DNA of 64,000 nucleotides from the NCBI RefSeq assembly GCF_018449605.1, contig NZ_JAAVUW010000008.1:62001-126000 (forward strand), read 5' to 3'. Both the position numbers and the translations under genes were made by a program. Source of the DNA: Luteibacter sp. dw_328. GTDB lineage: Bacteria > Pseudomonadota > Gammaproteobacteria > Xanthomonadales > Rhodanobacteraceae. Position 1 is the stretch's first letter; the number at the start of each line of letters is the position of its first letter. Under the pieces are notes generated by a model, which saw only the letters and a list, made by a program, of their open reading frames with translations, searched no databases and was not told where the DNA came from. This document shows positions 27,281 through 35,947 of this stretch, one piece after another.

Positions 27281-27706
27281 ATGGCTACCCGTAACGACTT
27301 CTGCAACTGCTTCGCCGCCCGCCAGGCGGCGCGGGCGCTGACGCGCTCCTACGAGCGCCACCTGGCACCCAGCGGCTTGACCAGTTCGCAGTTCTCCATC
27401 CTGGTGGTGCTTGAAGACCGCCCAGGGATCGGCATGCGCGACCTCGCCGAGGAGATGGTCATGGACCGGACCAGCCTGGTTCGTGCGCTTAAACCCCTTC
27501 AGCGCGATGGTTTGATCGCCGTCGCGGCTTCGACGGAAGACGCGCGCCAACACGTCTACGTCCTCACCCCGGCAGGCCTGGCCAAGTCGGCCCAGGCGGG
27601 TCAGTTGTGGGCGGAGGCTCAGGCCGAGTTCGTCTCGAAGTTCGGTGGCGAGTCTGCTGCCGAGGCCGCACGCGACGCATTTCATCGCATGGGTCAGATG
27701 GGCTGA
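27281..27706 (+). CDS. MarR-family transcriptional regulator
   Basis: 141 aa from ATG 27281 (MATRNDFCNCFAARQAARAL); longer in-frame starts run back into the REPIN and are unlikely. Winged helix-turn-helix: LTSSQFSILVVLEDRPGIGM, DLAEEMVMDRTSLVRALKPL and the wing STEDARQHVYVLTPAG. Two cysteines near the N-terminus (FCNCF) might allow redox sensing, as in some MarR proteins. It precedes an SDR gene by 55 bp, and the two share a 12-13 bp motif in their promoters. Confidence 0.9.
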   Translation: MATRNDFCNCFAARQAARALTRSYERHLAPSGLTSSQFSILVVLEDRPGIGMRDLAEEMVMDRTSLVRALKPLQRDGLIAVAASTEDARQHVYVLTPAGLAKSAQAGQLWAEAQAEFVSKFGGESAAEAARDAFHRMGQMG

Positions 27707-27726
27707 CCCTTTTTTTGCCCACAGCA

Positions 27727-27738
27727 GTGCATACACAC
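27727..27738 (+). promoter_or_regulatory. Candidate MarR operator upstream of the SDR gene
   Basis: GTGCATACACAC repeats, in opposite orientation, the element at 27254-27265. It is followed by ACTTACAC and lies 24 bp before the SDR start. Confidence 0.45.
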
Positions 27739-27761
27739 ATACTTACACGGGATCACCATTC

Positions 27762-28574
27762 ATGAGCACCAACATTCTCGGCACAGCCCTGGTCACTGGC
27801 GCGTCCTCCGGTATCGGCGCGGTCTACGCCGACCGCCTTGCGCGTCGCGGCTACGACCTCATCCTTGTCGCACGTAGCAAGGACAAGCTCGACACGCTTG
27901 CGAAGCACATCACCAGTTCGACCGGCCGGAACGTCAGCATCGTGGCCGCGGACCTCACGCGGGACGCCGATCTTCAGCGCGTCGAGCAGGTCATCGGTGG
28001 CGCAACGGACCTCACCCTCTTGGTCAATAACGCCGGCGTGGGCGCGACTGCCCCACTGCTGCAGGCGGACATCGGCAAGATGACCGATCTCATCACGCTG
28101 AATGTGACCGCTCCGACACGCCTGGCGTACAAGGCCGTGCCGGGCTTCGTTGCACGTGGCAAGGGCGCCGTGATCAACATCGCTTCTATCGTTGCCATCG
28201 CGCCGGAGCTGCTCAATGGCGTATACGGCGGAAGCAAGGCATTCGTGCTGGCGCTGAGCCAGTCAATGCATCACGAGCTCGCCGATAAGGGCGTCAAGGT
28301 ACAGGCCGTCTTGCCGGGCGCGACCGCGACCGATTTCTGGCCGGTTGCCGGGTCCGCCGTGGCGAATCTTCCGCCGGATTGGGTGATGAGCGCCGAGGAC
28401 ATGGTCGATGCGTCGCTGGCTGGTTTCGACGCGGGTGAACTGGTGACGATTCCTTCGGTGGAAACGACGTCGCTTGTCGATGCCCTGGAAGCGGCGCGTC
28501 GTGCCTTGTTCCCGGAGCTGTCGAAGTCGGTGCCGGCGTCGCGGTATGGCGTCAGGGCGAAAGTCGCGGCGTAA
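27762..28574 (+). CDS. Short-chain dehydrogenase/reductase
   Basis: 270 aa classical SDR. It has the nucleotide motif TGASSGIG (13-20), NNAG (in LLVNNAGVG), a catalytic Ser in INIASIVA and the YGGSK dyad (Y and K). Start ATG 27762. Located behind the MarR gene and probably its target. The substrate is unknown; such pairs often respond to reactive aldehydes or quinones. Confidence 0.92.
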   Translation: MSTNILGTALVTGASSGIGAVYADRLARRGYDLILVARSKDKLDTLAKHITSSTGRNVSIVAADLTRDADLQRVEQVIGGATDLTLLVNNAGVGATAPLLQADIGKMTDLITLNVTAPTRLAYKAVPGFVARGKGAVINIASIVAIAPELLNGVYGGSKAFVLALSQSMHHELADKGVKVQAVLPGATATDFWPVAGSAVANLPPDWVMSAEDMVDASLAGFDAGELVTIPSVETTSLVDALEAARRALFPELSKSVPASRYGVRAKVAA

Positions 28575-28576
28575 AC

Positions 28577-28603
28577 GCGAGCACCCATCGCCGATGAATC
28601 GGC
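28577..28603. repeat. Single REP unit
   Basis: GAGCACCCATCGCCGATGAA followed by TCGGC is the right half of the repeat family, without the GCTCCTAC end. It lies between the convergent SDR and glycosyltransferase genes. Confidence 0.65.
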
Positions 28604-28621
28604 GAACGCGCGTCTGCGGGC

Positions 28622-29911
28622 CTACTTCCGCAGACGCCGCGCAATCGCCTGCTCGATAACATCCGCCGCGACACGCGCACCGTTCTCCGCACGAATGACC
28701 GCCGCAGCACGCTGCGCTCGCGACGCGACACCCTCGTCGCTCAACAGGGCGCGCAATAGCGTCGTAGCCGCGTCTGCGCGATAGCGCGACGCGGGCAACA
28801 CATCGCCCACGCCAAGGCGGACAATCCGCGCCGCGTTGTCCGGCTGGTCGAAGCCATGGGGCACGACCAGCTCGGGGCAGCCCGCGCGCAACGCCTCCTG
28901 CGTGGTTCCGATCCCGCCGTGATGCACCACCGCCGCCGCGCGTGTGAACAGTGCGCCGTGCGGTGCGTAGTACGCTGCGAACACCTCGCCGGGTAACGTG
29001 ACGGGCAAGCGCGCACGCATCTCGGGCGATCCTGTCAGGAGTACGGCGCGACGACCCAGCGCGGCCGCCGTCGTCATGCTTTCGCGAAGGAAGGCCTCAC
29101 CGGCGTGCACCGCGGCCGAGCCAAGGGTGAACACCAACGGAGCGTCCCCGGCATCGAGGAACGCGGCCATATCTGGCGGAAGCACATCCCCCGACGGCAC
29201 GTAGCGGCAATAGCCCGTCGCCACGGTGTGTGCGGGTGAATCCGGTGGTGGGCGGCCCAGCAAGGGCGAGTACATGGCCAGCACGCCATCGCGCGCGTGC
29301 TGACCACGATGAAACGGATCGCCCCACGCGGACACCGTTGCGAGCCCCAGCGATTGCCGGAAGCTTCGCACCGCTTTCGTCCAGGGCGAGGTCACCGTTT
29401 CGCCGATGCGACGCACCCAGGCACCACGCCGGGGCGACGATCGCAGGAACCGGTCCAGCCACTCGATGCCCGTGGCGGGTGGATCGAAGGCAGAAAGAAA
29501 GACGGCAGGCGACAGCGCCGCCGATAGCCAGGTGATCCGTCGGGTCTCGCCAAGGATCTGTCCGGCGAACGCCAGCGTGGAGGTGACGATGGCATCCGCA
29601 TCGGCACAAACGGGCGCGAGCGCCGCATAGCTGCTCGCGACGTCCGCGGCGGCGAGGTCGCGAACCACGAAGCGCGGTCCGCGCCAGGGATGAAAGGCCC
29701 TCGCCGCGAACGCCGCCTTGTCTTCGGGCTCGGCGATGCCGCTGGCCAGCACGAAATCGAGCCCCGCCTCGCCCACGGCGTCCCGATGAATGCCTTGGGC
29801 GCCAATCGTCACGCGATACCCGCGCTGCCGAAGCTCCCGCCCCGCGGCCAGAAACGGGAAAAGGTCGCCCTGCGAGCCGACCGTCGCCATCACGATGTGT
29901 CTTGCGGTCAT
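28622..29911 (-). CDS. GT1-family glycosyltransferase (UGT/MGT-like)
   Basis: 429 aa GT-B fold enzyme. The N-terminal acceptor domain begins with VMATVGSQGDLFPFLAAGRE. The C-terminal donor domain has the hallmark [20 protein letters not shown] then PHGFDQPDNAARIVRLGVG, as in macrolide, sterol and natural-product glycosyltransferases. ATG 29911 has AGGGAG at good distance. No biosynthetic partner is adjacent. Confidence 0.88.
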   Translation of the reverse strand: MTARHIVMATVGSQGDLFPFLAAGRELRQRGYRVTIGAQGIHRDAVGEAGLDFVLASGIAEPEDKAAFAARAFHPWRGPRFVVRDLAAADVASSYAALAPVCADADAIVTSTLAFAGQILGETRRITWLSAALSPAVFLSAFDPPATGIEWLDRFLRSSPRRGAWVRRIGETVTSPWTKAVRSFRQSLGLATVSAWGDPFHRGQHARDGVLAMYSPLLGRPPPDSPAHTVATGYCRYVPSGDVLPPDMAAFLDAGDAPLVFTLGSAAVHAGEAFLRESMTTAAALGRRAVLLTGSPEMRARLPVTLPGEVFAAYYAPHGALFTRAAAVVHHGGIGTTQEALRAGCPELVVPHGFDQPDNAARIVRLGVGDVLPASRYRADAATTLLRALLSDEGVASRAQRAAAVIRAENGARVAADVIEQAIARRLRK

Positions 29912-29976
29912 GTGGCGCTCCCTGGGTGTCGGCACATGGTCGCCGCCAGGATGTCGAGGCGATGCATCGCCATCGA

Positions 29977-30005
29977 TTGACTTCAGGCGTCCATACGGCT
30001 AATTT
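29977..30005 (+). promoter_or_regulatory. Candidate metE promoter
   Basis: TTGACT (29977-29982) and TAATTT (30000-30005) are spaced 17 bp, giving a start near 30012. The 32-bp inverted repeat (30022-30053) and the riboswitch lie just downstream. Confidence 0.6.
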
Positions 30006-30021
30006 TCCGCCCGTCAGCGGT

Positions 30022-30053
30022 CTTTATCTCTTTATTCGAATAGAGCGATAAAG
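30022..30053 (+). promoter_or_regulatory. Inverted-repeat operator candidate before metE
   Basis: Two 16-bp halves, CTTTATCTCTTTATTC and GAATAGAGCGATAAAG, match at 14 of 16 positions. The left half is almost identical to the sequence before metK (TTTATCTCTTTAT at 32921-32933). It starts about 10 nt after the predicted transcription start, a roadblock position. Confidence 0.55.
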
Positions 30054-30205
30054 CTAAGAGGGAAGCCGGTGTCAATCCGGCGCTGCCCCGCAGCGGTATG
30101 TGGAGACGAGTCCGTCACAGGCACTGGATCGAACGGGATCCGGGAAGCGACGAACAAGGCGGCACCAGCCCGGTGCCACATCCACGAGCCCGAAGACCTG
30201 CCGCC
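30046..30205 (+). ncRNA. Cobalamin riboswitch in the metE leader
   Basis: The conserved core GGGAAGCCGGTGTCAATCCG followed by GCGCTGCCCCGCAGCGG, then a variable middle, then the B12-box end GAGCCCGAAGACCTGCC, are all in order. It senses adenosyl- or methylcobalamin. Control of metE (cobalamin-independent enzyme) by this switch is known in bacteria that also have MetH. The expression platform downstream contains a long GC hairpin (about 30207-30241) and a stem hiding the ribosome site. Confidence 0.93.
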
Positions 30206-30387
30206 GACCGGACCGTCCGCGCCGTCATGGGCGCGGGCGGTCCGCCCGACCTGGATGGGCGCCCCGCAAGGGGCGGCATCCGGTTCGCCCGCGGGGGCGA
30301 AGGTCGACGGCTAGCCTGCATCACGCCCCACGCCTGCCATGCCTCGTCGCGGCAGTGCGCGTGCGTTCGCGACCAGCCGCCCTTCCC

Positions 30388-30408
30388 TCCTCTTTGCCAC
30401 GAAGAGGA
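30388..30408 (+). promoter_or_regulatory. Stem-loop covering the metE ribosome-binding site
   Basis: TCCTCTT (30388-30394) and AAGAGGA (30402-30408) form a perfect 7-bp stem with a 7-nt loop. The right arm is the metE Shine-Dalgarno sequence, 7 nt before the ATG. This fits translational control by the riboswitch. Confidence 0.6.
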
Positions 30409-30415
30409 ATCATCC

Positions 30416-32707
30416 ATGCCACACGTAACTTACCCGGGCTTCCCCCGTATCGGCCGACGCCGCGAACTCAAGCGCGCCCTCGAGAGCCACTGGAAGGGAG
30501 AGAGCCGCGCCGACGAACTGCTCGCCGTCGCGCGCGAACTGCGCCAGCGCCACTGGAAGCTCGCTCGCGACGCCGGGGCCGACAGTGTCCCGGTAAACGA
30601 CTTTTCCCTCTACGACCACGTGCTCGACGCCGCCGTGCTGGTCGACGCCATCCCCGCGCGCTACCGCGAACTCGCCTCCCGCGACCCCCTGGCGGGCTAT
30701 TTCGCGATGGCCCGCGGCCATCAGGACGGCGATGTGGATCTGCATGCCCTGGAGATGACCAAGTGGTTCGACACGAACTACCACTACATCGTCCCGGAGC
30801 TCGAGGCGGGACAATCCTTCACGGCACGCCCGGACAAGGTCGTCGCCGAATACCGCGAGGCCATCGCCGCCGGTCACGTCGCGCGCCCTGTCCTGCTCGG
30901 GCCCGTCAGCTTCCTGCGCCTGTCCAAGACCGTCGATGGCAGCGATCCGCTGGCTCTTCTCGACGCCCTGTTGCCGGCATGGTTGAGTGTCATCGATGCC
31001 GTCGCAGCGGCAGGCGCCGATTGGGTGCAGGTGGATGAGCCGACGCTCGTGCTCGATCTGGACGCGGAGTGGCGCGAGGCTTTCCGGCGCACCTACGCGG
31101 CTATCGCCGCACACGGCCGCGTGCGCGTCCTGCTCGCCACCTACTTCGGTGAGCTCGGTGCCAATCTCGAACTTGCCACATCGTTGCCGGTTCCCGGCCT
31201 GCACGTCGATCTTGCCCGTGCGCCCGACCAGCTGGACGCCGTACTCGATGCCCTGCCGGCCGACCGGGTCCTTTCCGCCGGCGTCCTCGATGGCCGCAAC
31301 ATCTGGCTGAGCGATCCGGCGACCATCCTTCCCCGCGTGGACCGCCTGCTCGCACGCCTCGGCAGCGATCGCCTGTGGCTGTCGACGTCGTGCTCCCTGC
31401 TGCATGTGCCGATCGACGTTTCCGAAGAAAAGCACCTGCCGTCACACCTCGCCGAATGGCTGTCGTTCGCGCGGCAGAAGATCGCCGAGCTGCGTCGCTA
31501 CGCGGATGCCGTCGCGGGCGACGAAGCCGCGCGGAAAACGCTGAATCGCCAGCACGAGATCGTCGTCGGCCGCCAGAGCTCTGGCGAGGTAGTCCGTGCC
31601 GACGTTCGCGCCCGCGTACGCCAGCTCACCCCACAGTTCGGCCAGCGTCGTTCGGCCTTCGCCTTCCGCGCGGCCGTGCAGCGTGAGCGCTTCGACCTTC
31701 CCGACCTGCCCACGACGACAATCGGCTCGTTCCCGCAGACCAACGACCTGCGTATCGCCCGCGCCGCCCACCGTTCGGGCAAGCTCGACGACGATGCGTA
31801 CACCGGCATCCTGCGCGACGAAGTGCGGCGTGTCGTTCGCTTCCAGGAAGAGGCCGGCATCGACGTGCTGGTGCACGGCGAGCCTGAGCGCAACGACATG
31901 GTCGAATACTTCGGCGAGCAGCTGGCCGGTTATGCGTTCACGTCGCTCGGCTGGGTGCAGAGCTACGGCTCGCGCTGCGTCAAGCCGCCGATCATCTATG
32001 GCGATGTAGCGCGTCCCGCACCGATGACCGTGGCGTGGTCGGCGTATGCACAGTCACTCACCGACCGACCCATGAAGGGCATGCTCACCGGCCCGGTAAC
32101 GATGCTGCAGTGGTCGTTCGTGCGCGACGACCTCCCCCGATCGGACGTTTGCCGGCAGATCGCCCTGGCCTTGCGCGACGAAGTGCACGACCTCGAGAAG
32201 GCCGGTATCGGCATCGTCCAGATCGACGAACCGGCGTTGCGTGAGGGCCTGCCCTTGCGTCGCGCGGATTGGGACGCCTACCTCGCCTGGGCGGTCGATG
32301 CGTTCCGCATCACGGCCGGTGGGGTCAGCGACGCGACCCAGGTGCACACCCACATGTGTTACTCGGAGTTCAACGACATCATCGAGGCCGTGGCCGCCAT
32401 GGATGCCGATGTGATCTCGATCGAGACCAGCCGGTCACGGATGGAGTTGCTCGACGCGTTCACCCGCTTCAAGTATCCCAACGGGATCGGTCCGGGTGTC
32501 TACGACATCCATTCACCCCGCGTGCCGACCGAGGTCGAAATGGCCGACCTGCTCGCCCGGGCCCTCCAGGTGCTCCGACCCGACCAGCTCTGGGTGAACC
32601 CCGACTGCGGATTGAAGACCCGAGGCTGGCCCGAGGTCTCCGAGGCCCTGAAGGGCATGGTGGCGGTGGCAAAGGCCGCCCGGGAGCGCCTGGCCGCCGT
32701 GGCCTGA
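30416..32707 (+). CDS. metE: Cobalamin-independent methionine synthase
   Basis: 763 aa double-barrel enzyme that transfers the methyl of 5-methyltetrahydropteroyl-glutamate to homocysteine. The N-domain starts HVTYPGFPRIGRRRELKRAL; the C-domain carries the zinc ligands in THMCYSEFND (H and C), the E of ISIETSRS and C in NPDCGLKTRGW. GSFPQTNDLR opens the catalytic half. Controlled by the upstream riboswitch and probably by an operator. metK follows after 250 bp. Confidence 0.97.
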   Translation: MPHVTYPGFPRIGRRRELKRALESHWKGESRADELLAVARELRQRHWKLARDAGADSVPVNDFSLYDHVLDAAVLVDAIPARYRELASRDPLAGYFAMARGHQDGDVDLHALEMTKWFDTNYHYIVPELEAGQSFTARPDKVVAEYREAIAAGHVARPVLLGPVSFLRLSKTVDGSDPLALLDALLPAWLSVIDAVAAAGADWVQVDEPTLVLDLDAEWREAFRRTYAAIAAHGRVRVLLATYFGELGANLELATSLPVPGLHVDLARAPDQLDAVLDALPADRVLSAGVLDGRNIWLSDPATILPRVDRLLARLGSDRLWLSTSCSLLHVPIDVSEEKHLPSHLAEWLSFARQKIAELRRYADAVAGDEAARKTLNRQHEIVVGRQSSGEVVRADVRARVRQLTPQFGQRRSAFAFRAAVQRERFDLPDLPTTTIGSFPQTNDLRIARAAHRSGKLDDDAYTGILRDEVRRVVRFQEEAGIDVLVHGEPERNDMVEYFGEQLAGYAFTSLGWVQSYGSRCVKPPIIYGDVARPAPMTVAWSAYAQSLTDRPMKGMLTGPVTMLQWSFVRDDLPRSDVCRQIALALRDEVHDLEKAGIGIVQIDEPALREGLPLRRADWDAYLAWAVDAFRITAGGVSDATQVHTHMCYSEFNDIIEAVAAMDADVISIETSRSRMELLDAFTRFKYPNGIGPGVYDIHSPRVPTEVEMADLLARALQVLRPDQLWVNPDCGLKTRGWPEVSEALKGMVAVAKAARERLAAVA

Positions 32708-32717
32708 CGGCACCCGC

Positions 32718-32804
32718 CTGGTAGGAGCCGATTTATCGGCGATCCCGCGCCATCGGGCAACGCCCTGGCGCACCCGGATCGCCGCTGAAGCGGCTCCCAC
32801 CAGG
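32718..32804. repeat. REPIN: two inverted GTAG-type REP units
   Basis: Left arm GGTAGGAGCCGATTTATCGG, right arm GATCGCCGCTGAAGCGGCTC then CCACC. The right arm carries the GCCGCT/AGCGGC version of the palindrome, a paired change that keeps the hairpin. Between metE and metK. Confidence 0.8.
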
Positions 32805-32902
32805 CACCCCGCAGCCGTTCGGACGCCCCGGGCGCCTGAACATCCATGCAATCGTCACCACCCCGGCGTACCCTTCCCTCTGCAAACCCGGCAAAGGCCG
32901 TG

Positions 32903-32950
32903 TATCATGGCGCGCCCCCATTTATCTCTTTATCCGTAAAGAAGGATATA
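32903..32950 (+). promoter_or_regulatory. metK promoter -10 and operator candidate
   Basis: TATCAT (32903-32908) is a likely -10. About 12 nt on lies TTTATCTCTTTATCCGTAAA (32921-32940) continuing GAAGGATATA. It contains the inverted repeat TCTTTA-TCCG-TAAAGA (32927-32942), and its first 13 bases equal those of the metE element. The position relative to transcription start is the same as in metE. Confidence 0.5.
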
Positions 32951-32958
32951 TACCTGCG

Positions 32959-34179
32959 ATGAGCAACTTCCTCTTCACCTCCGAGTCGGTCTCCGAAGGC
33001 CATCCGGACAAAATCGCCGACCAGATCTCGGACGCCGTTCTGGACGCCATCCTGGCCCAGGACCCGCGTGCCCGCGTGGCCTGCGAGACGCTGGTGAAGA
33101 CCGGCGTCGCCATCGTCGCGGGTGAAATCACCACCAGCGCCTGGATCGACCTCGAAGCGCTGACCCGCAAGGTCATCCTCGACATCGGCTACAACTCCTC
33201 GGAAGTCGGCTTCGACGGCGAAACCTGCGGCGTGCTGAACCTCATCGGCAAGCAGTCCCCGGACATCAACCAGGGCGTGGACCGCAAGAAGCCGGAAGAA
33301 CAGGGCGCTGGCGACCAGGGCCTCATGTTCGGCTATGCCACCAACGAGACCAGCGAATACATGCCGGCGGCGATCCACTACGCCCATCGCCTCGTCGAGC
33401 AGCAGACCAAGGTCCGCAAGAAGAAGAACTCGCCGCTGCCGTGGCTGCGCCCGGATGCCAAGAGCCAGGTCACCCTGCGCTACGAGAACGGCGAAGCCGT
33501 CGCCATCGACGCCGTCGTGCTCTCGACCCAGCACGATCCGGACGTGAAGCAGAAGGACCTCATCGAAGGCGTGCGCGAGCTGATCCTCAAGCCCGTGCTG
33601 CCGGCGAAGCTGCTGCACAAGGGCACCAAGTTCCACATCAACCCGACCGGCAAGTTCGTCATCGGTGGCCCGGTGGGCGATTGCGGCCTGACCGGCCGCA
33701 AGATCATCGTCGACACCTACGGCGGCTGGGCCCGTCACGGTGGTGGCGCGTTCTCGGGTAAGGATCCGTCCAAGGTCGACCGTTCGGCTGCCTATGCCGC
33801 GCGTTACGTCGCCAAGAACATCGTCGCGGCCGGCCTCGCCGACCGTTGCGAAATCCAGGTCAGCTACGCCATCGGCGTCGCCGAGCCGACGTCCATCTCG
33901 GTGACCACCTTCGGCACCGGCAAGATTGCCGACGAGAAGATCGAGAAGCTGATCCGCAAGCACTTCGACCTGCGTCCGTTCGGCATCATCAAGATGCTCG
34001 ACCTGGTGCACCCGATGTACCAGCAGACCGCTTCGAACGGTCACTTCGGCCGCAAGCCCTACGAAATGACTGACAAGAACGGCAACACGTTCACGGCGTT
34101 CTCGTGGGAGAAGACCGACAAGGCCGAGATCCTGCGCGATGCCGCGGGTCTTGGCGTGAAGGCTGCTCGCAGCAAGTAA
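32959..34179 (+). CDS. metK: S-adenosylmethionine synthetase
   Basis: 406 aa, three-domain MAT that makes SAM from methionine and ATP. Signatures: [20 protein letters not shown] (the H of GHPDK binds triphosphate), [56 protein letters not shown]. Somewhat longer than E. coli MetK through a loop near [10 protein letters not shown]. Downstream of metE and under the same type of operator; a terminator follows. Confidence 0.97.
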   Translation: MSNFLFTSESVSEGHPDKIADQISDAVLDAILAQDPRARVACETLVKTGVAIVAGEITTSAWIDLEALTRKVILDIGYNSSEVGFDGETCGVLNLIGKQSPDINQGVDRKKPEEQGAGDQGLMFGYATNETSEYMPAAIHYAHRLVEQQTKVRKKKNSPLPWLRPDAKSQVTLRYENGEAVAIDAVVLSTQHDPDVKQKDLIEGVRELILKPVLPAKLLHKGTKFHINPTGKFVIGGPVGDCGLTGRKIIVDTYGGWARHGGGAFSGKDPSKVDRSAAYAARYVAKNIVAAGLADRCEIQVSYAIGVAEPTSISVTTFGTGKIADEKIEKLIRKHFDLRPFGIIKMLDLVHPMYQQTASNGHFGRKPYEMTDKNGNTFTAFSWEKTDKAEILRDAAGLGVKAARSK

Positions 34180-34204
34180 GCGGTTCGCGACAGGTGACAC
34201 GAAG

Positions 34205-34234
34205 ACGGGCGCCAATTTGGCGCCCGTTTTTTTT
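34205..34234 (+). terminator. Rho-independent terminator of metK
   Basis: Stem ACGGGCGCC/GGCGCCCGT with loop AATTT, followed by eight T (34227-34234), 25 bp after the metK stop. Confidence 0.92.
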
Positions 34235-34279
34235 GTGCCGTGCGAGCGTCAGGACGGTTGTCGGCGACATCGTGATCCC

Positions 34280-34771
34280 TCAGGCGGCCGTTCGCGAGGC
34301 AGCAAACCAGCTTCTCACGTCGGCAACCACGGCGGCCCGATGGGACTCGTCACTGAAGGCACGCTGCGGAACCACCATGGCGTTTCCGTTGGCTCCTACG
34401 ATGACCAAGCCTTCAGGCGTGTCCGCCATGCCGCGGATTTCCTTCCAGGGCTTCGACCCGGACTTGCGTCCAATCGTGGTGGACCATCCCTCCGGCGTCA
34501 GGTGCAACGTGCGCTCCTGAGGCTTGAACATGATCTGGGGAAATACCGCGAGGCAGATAACGACGACGGGGAGCCAAACCGCAAACCACAGTGCCATCGA
34601 CACCAGTGTGTTGTTGCTGCAAAGCCAGGCAAGGTCGGCGGCGACAATCACATGGATCACCCAGAACTTCTTTCTCCAGGCGCGCCAGTAGATCCGCCAG
34701 ATCTCGACGCGAGACGAGCGGTAGCGCAACGTATGCGTGTCGTTGTCCGGCACGATGTCCATGGTCGTCAT
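34280..34771 (-). CDS. Membrane protein with YcxB-like C-terminal domain
   Basis: 163 aa from ATG 34771 behind GGAGGGG; longer in-frame starts lack a ribosome site. Two hydrophobic helices (about 35-75, FWVIHVIVAADLAWLC and MALWFAVWLPVVVICLAVF) precede a soluble part with EGWSTTIGRKSGSKPWKEIR and VPQRAFSD, the arrangement of YcxB-like proteins. Function unknown. Stand-alone, convergent with metK. Confidence 0.72.
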   Translation of the reverse strand: MTTMDIVPDNDTHTLRYRSSRVEIWRIYWRAWRKKFWVIHVIVAADLAWLCSNNTLVSMALWFAVWLPVVVICLAVFPQIMFKPQERTLHLTPEGWSTTIGRKSGSKPWKEIRGMADTPEGLVIVGANGNAMVVPQRAFSDESHRAAVVADVRSWFAASRTAA

Positions 34772-34909
34772 AGGCCCCTCCCCGGGCAGCATCGTACCCG
34801 GCGCTAGCCTGCACGCGCCAGATCGCCCGTGGAAGCCACTTAGCCGCGGATGTGACGTTCGAATCATCACCTGTGGCACAGTGCAGTGAATCCGACTGGA
34901 AGCAGACTC

Positions 34910-35845
34910 ATGGCTCGTTTTTTATGCGCCGCGATACTACTTGCTGCACTTAGCCTCCCAGCGATAGCCGATGTCAGGCCGTTTCCAGCGTCCTTCCGCG
35001 TCCAGGACATCCCTACCGACGGTGCCACCATCCATGTCCGCGTTGGCGGCAAAGGTCCGGCCGTCGTGCTGCTGCACGGCTTCGGCGATACCGGCGACAT
35101 GTGGGCGCCGCTTGCCGAGAACCTCGCCCGGGACCACACCGTCGTCGTGCCCGATCTCAGGGGCATGGGCCTGTCGTCACATCCGGACGGTGGCTACGAC
35201 AAGAAGACCCAGGCGGGGGACATACGCGCGGTCCTCACCCGGCTCGGCATCGACCGGGCCGTCGTCGTCGGCCATGACATCGGCACCATGGTGGCCTATG
35301 CCTACGCAGCTCGTTATCCGGACAAAACCGAGCGCCTGGTCGTGATGGATGCGCCCGTTCCCGGCATCCCTCCCTGGGACCAGATCGTGCGCTCGCCATT
35401 GCTTTGGCACTTCGATTTCGGCGGTCCCGACATGGAGCGCCTGGTCGCCGGACGCGAGCGAATCTATCTGGATCGATTCTGGAACGAGTTCGCCGGCGAC
35501 CCGAGCAAGATAGACGAGGGCACGCGTCGGCACTATGCCGACATTTATGCCCGCCCGGGCGCGATGCATTCCGCGTTCGCCCAGTTCCGCGCCATTCGCC
35601 AGGATGCGGACATCAACCAGGCGTCGTTGGCGACGAAACTGCCCATGCCTGTGCTCGCTATTGGCGGAGAGAAGTCATTCGGGGCAAACGAGGCCATCGT
35701 CATGCGCAGTGCAGCAGGGAACGTCACGGGCCTGGTCATTCCCGGCGCAGGCCACTGGCTGATGGAAGAAGCGACGGACACCACGGTAGCCGCCATACGG
35801 AGTTTCGTCGACGGTAAGCCGGTTGTCGGAGCGATGGCGAATTGA
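34910..35845 (+). CDS. Exported alpha/beta hydrolase, epoxide-hydrolase-like
   Basis: 311 aa with a signal peptide (FLCAAILLAALSLPAIADV). Oxyanion motif LLHGFGDTGDMW, and the nucleophile elbow VVGHDIGTMVA with Asp rather than Ser, as in epoxide hydrolases and haloacid dehalogenases. The catalytic His is in GAGHWLMEE. It would act in the periplasm. The start at 34910 follows GGAAG. Substrate unknown. Confidence 0.85.
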   Translation: MARFLCAAILLAALSLPAIADVRPFPASFRVQDIPTDGATIHVRVGGKGPAVVLLHGFGDTGDMWAPLAENLARDHTVVVPDLRGMGLSSHPDGGYDKKTQAGDIRAVLTRLGIDRAVVVGHDIGTMVAYAYAARYPDKTERLVVMDAPVPGIPPWDQIVRSPLLWHFDFGGPDMERLVAGRERIYLDRFWNEFAGDPSKIDEGTRRHYADIYARPGAMHSAFAQFRAIRQDADINQASLATKLPMPVLAIGGEKSFGANEAIVMRSAAGNVTGLVIPGAGHWLMEEATDTTVAAIRSFVDGKPVVGAMAN

Positions 35846-35947
35846 GCTGGCAGGCCGTGAGGGCCGTCCTTTCGAGGCACCACCTTTCGGTCACAGCCAT
35901 TTCATGGCTCGGGTGCGACATCTGAGACTCGTCTACGGAGATTCACC

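Noticed and set aside
32927-32942. TCTTTA-TCCG-TAAAGA before metK considered as a terminator or RNA thermosensor
   Set aside because: The stem is short and AT-rich and has no T-run; similarity to the metE element favours a protein-binding site.
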